Below, piece by piece: positions 57,435 through 64,000 of a stretch of 64,000 bases of DNA. Within the stretch, counting starts at the first letter, position 1. Each line of letters begins with the position of its first letter. Location of the stretch: assembly GCA_032158295.1 (NCBI GenBank), contig CM063255.1, positions 6,539,501 to 6,603,500 on the forward strand, written 5' to 3'. Under the pieces are notes generated by a model that was not told where the DNA came from, ran no database searches, and saw nothing but the letters and a program-made list of their open reading frames with translations. This stretch comes from Pycnopodia helianthoides (taxonomy: Eukaryota; Echinodermata; Asteroidea; Forcipulatida; Asteriidae). Both the position numbers and the translations under genes were made by a program.

Positions 57435-58293
57435 AAACCCATATGATTGATCAGCTAGTTGGAAAAAACACATTCGCCAAGAGTAGCCTGGTTTAAACAA
57501 ATAATTATAAAACATAATTAATAATTACTTACAGTTATGAATTAAACGTAAAAAAAAATATAAAAAAAATAAAAGAAGTCTTTAAAAGTTGTTCAGCTTT
57601 ACAATTTTGTTATCTAATCATAAAAAAACAACATAATGTTCTTAGCAATTGGGCAATTTTTATTTTCGAGTATATTATTTGCATAACACGTTTATCTTCT
57701 AGTTGTGTTCAGCAAGCTTTTTGGGGAACTCGTGAGGTCTGTTTGTCCCCATACGCTCGGTATCATTATGTTACGGAGTCACAATTGATAAAGACATTCA
57801 GTGTATATCGCATGCATTCACCAATGGTAAATTATTCACGGATTATCACTTTCGATCAGATAAAAAAAGGTTTTCAGCACTGCTGCTAAAAAATACATGC
57901 AGTTCATGGAAATTGTACTTTTATGACCGCCGGAAAAACTAAACCTGACTGTTGAATTCTGCATGTTCAAAAACTACTTTTTGTTGTCTGGAATGATGAA
58001 TTCTCATAAAACGAGTGAATAAGCTTACTTGTTCCCCCCAAAAAGATGGAATTCATTTGTTTTTGTTTTTAGTTTTCATTTTTTTTTAAAGCAGGAATTT
58101 CTCTGGAATATCTGACACGTTTATACAATTTATTAAATGCCATTAGTAGGAACATCCTTCACGTTTAAGGGTCCACAACAACAATGGTTAGATCCAAAAT
58201 ATAATTGTTCACATATTTAAACGTCACATAAAGATGGTCATGGTGGAAAACGTCACTTAAAATATGTTTGCAGTGATGGATTTTTCTTATGTT
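57435..58293. other. Non-coding, T4 fragment at right
   Basis: AT-rich. At about 58205-58262 cacatatttaaacgtcacat and aaagatggtcatggtggaaa resemble the T4 left arm without its terminus. Confidence 0.45.
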
Positions 58294-58359
58294 CAACAAC
58301 AACAGCAACAGCAGCAGAAACAACATCAACAGCAGCATCAACAGCAAAATGAGCAGCAT

Positions 58360-58394
<35 letters not shown>

Positions 58395-58502
58395 ACAACA
58401 GCAGCAACAGCAGCAACATCAGCAACATCAGCAGCAGCAACAGCAGCAGCAGCAGCTGCAGCAACAACAACATCAAAAGCAACAACAACAACAACAACAA
58501 CC
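58294..58502 (+). repeat. CAG/CAA repeat tract, ~210 bp
   Basis: Imperfect CAR trinucleotides with a few CAT and AAA/AAG. Read on plus from an ATG at 58264 it gives a 90-residue frame, mostly Gln with some His and Lys, ending in TAG soon after the tract. The frame is explained by the repeat, and the flanks show no conserved protein, so I do not call a gene. A Gln-rich exon cannot be excluded. Confidence 0.9.
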
Positions 58503-60646
58503 TGTTTATGTTCAATTCCTTTGTAGCCACTGCTAGGTTTTCTTTGTTTCTTTCTTTGTCGATTCGTTTTTAGCACTTAATCGATCTTGTTCAAAGCGCT
58601 CTGTGGAATTAAGGATTCAACTTCCTCTCCAACATGCAGTCAGACACTGTTTGGCACATTTTGGCATTTGGATGTAAACTGTCTGAGTCTGCTATAGACC
58701 TTTATCATGGAACAGCCATCTTGTATTTCTTCCATTCAAACAATGTGATCAAACTGAGGCTGAAAGGACAAACGTAGTCTGGTACAATGACAATTAATAT
58801 TCAATAGTGCTATTGCACACGGGGAACAAGACAAACATGGTCTAGGCATGATAAAGGTCAATAGTGCGATATCATCATCTCTAATAGGCTACGATCGGTA
58901 CGTTTATGGCAGTTACTTGATATAAAGCACTTTCCCCCCTCATAAATAAAACAGTAGGTGTTTTTGTCTTCATCACACACACAAAATACATTAAAAAAAA
59001 TATTTTCATTATCCACAAATATATATAATAAAATTAGGTCTTGATAATTTGCTACATTTTCATATAAGAATATATGCTTACACGATACGGTGTATTTTCC
59101 CCCTCATTTGGCAAAATAATTTACTGTATCAACTACAAATTCAGTCAAGTACAACATTCAGTCCATCTACATAGAGCCGGTTCGGGTACCCTAGTTGAGA
59201 TTCCGTCCGCAGATTTACCCGGTCAGATAAGAATTCAGATTTCTTTAAGCTGAACGTGTCCTGACATGTTGCTCCCCGAATCGTTTCAATCACGAAACGG
59301 TCATGGATCCACAGATTACACCAGTTCCATACAAAATGGCGGATTTCACCGCATCGCATTATAAAGATGGCGACAAGAGACACTGTACGGCCATCAAGAT
59401 AACAAAACTTGTTCTCAGTGAAAGCAACCAAGAAATAAGTGGACTATACCACATTTTTTTTCTTTTTTTTAATGGATTGATTCCCGAATGAATTTTGTTT
59501 AAATGCATCTCTATCATTCAATTCATCTGGAACCTGTTCCGTATAAAATGAAGGATTGTACCACTGGTCTTATTATTTAATATCAACTGAATTTATCTTA
59601 CTTAACTGATGAGAAAATGAAGATGTCACATTACATATCACTATGACAACGGTGTAAACTGTGGGTATTCCAACTCACAAATGATGTGATATTTGTCGAG
59701 GGGAAAATCGACAACCTAAATATTGTTTGTGTACACATCTGATTCTTTCTAATTTCTGTCATGACAGAAGTGTTTCATATACAGAGAGAAAACAATAAAT
59801 TGAAATTTCATTCAAAATTCGAGTCAATGTATGAGAATAGAGCAAAATGCAAAATACAAGGATTTCAAATGTGTTTGTCTTGAAACTCAGACATAAATTT
59901 TTTATTCTAAATTTATCCGTAATTTTATCAGGGACATCACAAATTGTTTTTTGTCACAAGAAAGGTCAAATTCTTTTGTGATATAATGTTTTTGTGAAGC
60001 TTCCTTCATATGATAAACAGTCCCCGGGGGGAAATAATAAAATGATGATCTGATAAACGTAAAGAAGGCAGTGAATTATTGTTTCCTCAGCTATATTTAC
60101 CAAGTTATATATAGGCATATGTATAACAGGGTTTTGTATGCATTTTTTTTTTGTTCATTTAATTGTTGCCAATTAACCAATAACAAAAAAAATAACAATT
60201 GCTATACAGTACCATCTCAGTTAAAAATAGTATAGGAAAGATAAAGAAAACAAACAATAAAAAATGCACAAATGCACAAATGCAACAAAGTTGGACAGGA
60301 ACAGTACTGGCAATATTGAGTTCTTTTGAAACGCCATGCATTTCTGTATTACTGTAGGGACCAAATTTTCGCTGGCAAACTCAATTGTATGTCATTTAGA
60401 AGATGGTAGGCGGTGGGGTTAACGTGGATACATTAATTGTGATGTTTTGAAGAGTGTAGCTATCCATCTAATGAACTACCTCCTCCTCTTGGTAAGTGAT
60501 GACCAAAGATTGTACAGCACCGCTGGCGCAAAATGTACAATTTAGGGTGAACTGTGAGGTTATGCACTGGACACCATTTCAGTAAATATATCTTTTGACA
60601 CCGCAATAGATCAGTGCAGACAATGAGCATTCATACCAATGCTAGT
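58503..60646. other. Non-coding stretch
   Basis: About 2.1 kb without a gene or recognised repeat. Open frames at 59141-59431 (minus) and 59303-59491 (plus) overlap one another and lack domains. Confidence 0.45.
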
Positions 60647-60840
60647 CGCCCTTTGCGCGGTCAGCCATTTGCGTGTAGAGCCTCGAATTGGGTTCAGCTG
60701 TGGACAGGAGCATTACGTAACTCTGTATTGTCGAGGTAGTGTAATGACACTGTCATCCAAACAGATACATAAATACAATACAAACGAAGCATGAAGTCGA
60801 GGCTCTACACGCACATGGCGGATCCCTGCAAGAAGCGAAT
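60647..60840 (-). mobile_element. M2 element
   Basis: cagccatttgcgtgtagagc and gctctacacgcacatggcgg as inverted arms; interior gtgtaatgacactgtcatcc and aacagatacataaatacaat matches 31191-31384 in reverse. Confidence 0.88.
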
Positions 60841-61591
60841 AACAAAACATGTGCTTGCTGAATGATATGCCGTACTTCACATTTTAACAACAGACAAAGC
60901 TCCAAATGCCAATCATGTGCCTTTATACGAGCTTTGGTGATGGCGTTCTGGAGCCCGGCAGCGCACTGTAAACGATTGGTACATGGTCATTTACGTTCAT
61001 TAACATTGGTTTACACTGCACTTTATACAGTTCCAATACGTCAGATTAATTATCAACATAAATATGGCTTCCAGCTTTAAATTACACTGTTTGTAAAAAA
61101 AAAAAACCTAATAAAAACAAAATAATAATTATATAATACATACAAATCTTCTTCACTCTTTCTACTTTTGTTCCCCAACTCATTTATTTATATTTTTGTG
61201 CGGGGGGGGGGGGGAGGGGGGGTTGGCATTTCACTCTTCAGTAAACCTAAATGCAAGTACCATTAACTGCAATGTACATTATGCAGCCATTCATGTTGAT
61301 TGTGTATGTTAGCTACTATTGTGAAGTGGACAAAGGCTGTAATTACAGACCTTCACAGATGGGAACCCTTTAGAAATGTTGATGAACTGTACTCCATTGG
61401 TATCCGTGACAACCGTATGTTCCCCCCCCCCCCCCCCTCAGGATTTAACTCCTCAAGGTCGTGAACAAAAAATGAAAAAAAATTAAGATAATTTGTTAAG
61501 CATGTTTTAGATGGGGACAAATCCTGCAAAATATGTAAGTAGGAAACTCATTATTCATCATGTTCATTAACGAAGTGCATCTTCTTTTGTC
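60841..61591. other. Non-coding with G and C runs
   Basis: G13-A-G7 at 61202-61222 and C16 at 61422-61437. No gene recognised. Confidence 0.5.
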
Positions 61592-61770
61592 TTAAAGGCA
61601 GGTTGTACTTTTGGTAATTACTCCGCAATTTAATGACCATAAGTGCTCACTTGGTAAAGAGCACTGGAGAGCTGTTGTTTGTATTAAACATTGCTAGAAA
61701 CGACCCCATTTGTAATGTAGTTTTAGAGAAAACAATAATTGTTCACCCAAACATTTGAATCTGAGAAGGA
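61592..61770 (-). mobile_element. T3 element, half copy
   Basis: TTAAAGGCAGGTTGTACTTT, then ctcacttggtaaagagcact, gagagctgttgtttgta, taatgtagttttagagaaa, fading after tttgaatctgagaagg. The other end is missing. Confidence 0.72.
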
Positions 61771-62352
61771 TTCTCTATTGTGCAACCTCAGACATCGTGG
61801 CATCGTGGGGCTGGGCAGGCTATTGTAATAACTGTTGTTTTTATTACTAAAAAAACTATTATGAGTGCTGTTTAATGACAGGCTTAAATTGACGATTCTT
61901 ACAAAACGATCCAGAGAAAGAAATCTACACATTAATCCTCCCTGGCTCGTTGTTAATGACAAATAAATACATTCAAGTTAACAAAATATTTACATTAATA
62001 TTTTATGACCAATTCAAAGAAAAATTATAAACGCCCCATTACCTTTTTTTCTCTTTATGTTTGGCAAAAATAAAATTAAAAATAATACAACAAAATATAT
62101 AAATAAATTAAATTGACAATAACAAAACTTTAAGTAAAAAACATTAAAAATCATAATTAAAAAAAAAAAAAAAATTGCAATAGCAATTTTCATGTAGCCC
62201 CACTAAAAAAAATAAGTACAGAATCAGTCAGTATCAGTGCAGTATTTTCATAACAAGATACGAACTAATTGAATTATAATATCAAATTTGGTCTCACTCA
62301 GTGTACCATTAGTTCTTATATCCATCAAGCACGACCAATTATTCCATCTGGA
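61771..62352. other. Non-coding, very AT-rich
   Basis: A-run at about 62158-62174; otherwise featureless. Confidence 0.45.
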
Positions 62353-62521
62353 CACTTGTGTTCTCTTAAAGGGACTGTCATCAACTGAACTATTTATTTT
62401 GTTGGGAAAAAAAGTGGCAATAACTTCATTCTTTGACGTCACTTGTGTTCTCTTAAAGGGACTGTCATCAACTTTAATATTTATTTTGATGGAAAAAGTG
62501 GCAATGACTTAATTTTGTTGA
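62353..62521 (+). repeat. Tandem duplication, 87-bp unit, two copies
   Basis: cacttgtgttctcttaaagg then gactgtcatcaact at 62353 and again at 62440, with agtggcaataactt/agtggcaatgactt later in each. About 85-90% alike by eye. Each copy carries a TTAAAGGGACTGTCATCA reminiscent of the T6 left end. Confidence 0.85.
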
Positions 62522-63916
62522 CGCTGGTGTACCCTGTTGTTTTTGTCTCAAAGGCCAAGTGACAATACTCCACACATATAACGGTATAGCGTGCCCGAAT
62601 CAGTCAGGTGGAAACATTGATGAGGAGTAAACAGCAAAGAACAAAGAGCAGACAAAAGGTGCACTCGGTGATCAAAGAAACGTCACCAGAAAGGAGATTG
62701 GAAAGGGGGGGGAGGTTGAGGCTGGGCTGGATTGAAAAGAGTTGTGTCCACAATCACAGGGTATAATGGCAAAGATCAGTGGAAGCACATCATACCGATA
62801 CTAGGCATGCGACCCAGGGGCAGGGGAGGGTGGGAGGGGTGCATCTGCCTCTCCGAAAAAACTCAGGCGTAACAGTGGAGAAGATTTTGGGCACAGCAAG
62901 AAGAAAACACAAATGGACAGATATGGTAAACTCTTCCTTTGAAGAACCTCACTTGAAAATGACAGGCACGGATGGTAATAAGCAAGAAAGAAACAACAAT
63001 TTGTTGCGTTTGTTAAAAACAATAATAATAATATTGAGGTATGAATGCCCTGTACCATGTTACTTTAACAATTTTAAGATTGGTCCTTTTTAGTAATTTT
63101 TTAGTGACGAGACTCAATTTAGTAACGTTTAATAACGTTTTTGAAATTTCGTTTGATCCCTTCCCAGAAACGGTTGAACGAAATTATATGCTGAAACATT
63201 GTAAAAGGTTGTGACTGTGCATAATATTTTGTGATTCGGAGCGAGTATCGACAAATTTCATACATTTTTAGGAGGTTGTCACTTGCTTCAAAGACAAAGT
63301 GTAGGAAACATCAGGATCAGAAGAAAAAAATAGATTTTAAATTGAAACCTTGATACCCGATCAATCATCCTTAATGTGTTTTTTTTTTTCCAGGTGCAAC
63401 ATGGATCATTCTCAATGTTTTATGGTTAAAGTTGCACGGTACGATTGCCGCCAAAAACTGCTCTCTTTTTTTGCGAATACTTTATCTGGATAAGTTTTTG
63501 ATGGATGATGCTGTATCAATCACAACGACAACATACAAAACCTTGTTAGTATGCCACGGACAATGCACAAAGTATATGTAACATGCATAAGTGGCGCGAA
63601 CTTATTTGCTGATGGGCGTGAATTAATGTCGGCATCCCAACAATTGATCATTTTAAAGTTTTTAATTAACTACAACTTATTATTGGCAGATCTGTTTTCA
63701 TGCAATGCAATACCTTAAACGAAAACCTGGGACTTTTTGTTTTAAAGTCTATTAAAATAGCTTTAAAAAAAAATCTAAATTTTCGGGTCAAATACCACAC
63801 TACTGTTACCATGGATCGACCAATCAAGTGGTTGGATGTAACCCGCTTCAAAGTGCATGTAATGAATAATAATTTAAAAAAATAACATTCCAACGGTATT
63901 CAGATTACTTTTAATC
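62522..63916. other. Non-coding stretch
   Basis: No gene recognised. G-run at 62706-62712. Open frames at 62779-63093 and its antisense are not supported by any domain. Confidence 0.45.
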
Positions 63917-63934
63917 AACTTTTAGATAAGTTCT

Positions 63935-64000
63935 TAGGTGGGGGTGGGAGACCACCAACATTGTTGGAGGCTAAATAGCTCAGTTTGTAGAGCACCGGTG
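63935..64000 (+). mobile_element. S2 repeat, cut by the window edge
   Basis: gggagaccaccaacattg matches the end of the S2 leader at 8116-8131, followed by ggctaaatagctcagtttgt and agagcaccggtg (A box). The B box and tail would lie beyond base 64000. Confidence 0.72.

Noticed and set aside
58165..58576. Leucine-rich and alanine/valine-rich open frames on the minus strand
   Set aside because: They are the antisense readings of the CAG tract.
1..64000. A new defence, biosynthetic or other gene system
   Set aside because: Beyond one channel exon there is no gene cluster to support it; the interesting structure is in the repeats.

Overview
The window is animal nuclear DNA: AT-rich, gene-poor, full of short non-autonomous transposable elements, with exon/intron structure and no bacterial-style gene packing. 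The repeat types (TTAA-flanked MITEs, tRNA-derived SINEs, poly-G/poly-C runs) and the one recognisable protein point to a marine deuterostome invertebrate. An echinoderm, perhaps a sea star, is my best guess, but that rests on recollection of similar repeats and could not be checked here.

There is one protein-coding gene I can support: the first coding exon of a KCNQ (Kv7) voltage-gated potassium channel on the minus strand (47664-48082). It ends at a strong splice donor at the position and phase of the exon 1/intron 1 junction of human KCNQ1. Everything to its left (1-47663) may therefore be intron 1 or further downstream parts of this gene, and everything to its right (48175-64000) upstream or intergenic DNA. 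I did not find exon 2 by eye. No transposase, reverse transcriptase or other mobile-element protein was recognised, and no complete functional tRNA, rRNA or known miRNA was seen.

Most of the rest is repeats, named here with labels private to this annotation. T1-T7 are TTAA-bounded inverted-repeat elements of about 140-450 bp whose ends all read TTAA-AGG. T1, T2, T3 and T4 share a related interior although their terminal 15-25 bases and central palindromes differ. M1-M6 are other inverted-repeat elements. S1 is a SINE with a tRNA-Leu(CAA)-like head; S2 is a repeat whose tRNA-like part sits near its 3' end; S3 is a third tRNA-like repeat. Orientation '+' for a family is arbitrary and only lets copies be compared.

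Layout: 1-5800 holds T1, T5, a T3 fragment and homopolymer tracts. 5800-15900 has a CTG tract, T2 twice, T5, S2, a short T4, T3 three times and M3. 15900-16830 has an inverted-repeat element and three tandem ~250-bp units. 17100-28800 has T4, S2, T4, T3, a 162-bp duplication, M4, M1, T3 and T5. 30700-34800 has M1, S3, M2, M1, M6, T6, M4, S1 and M6. 36600-37600 is a T5-T1-T4 train. 39400-46100 has S1 and M1 copies, T2, T1 and T4. 47300-48900 is the KCNQ exon flanked by two related hairpin repeats (M5). 49270-51600 has T3, a ~110-bp satellite array and an inverted pair of telomere-like/minisatellite arms. 52300-54600 has S1 and a T2 inserted inside a T7. 56470-64000 has T3, M3, a CAG tract, M2, a T3 fragment, an 87-bp duplication and a truncated S2 at the edge.
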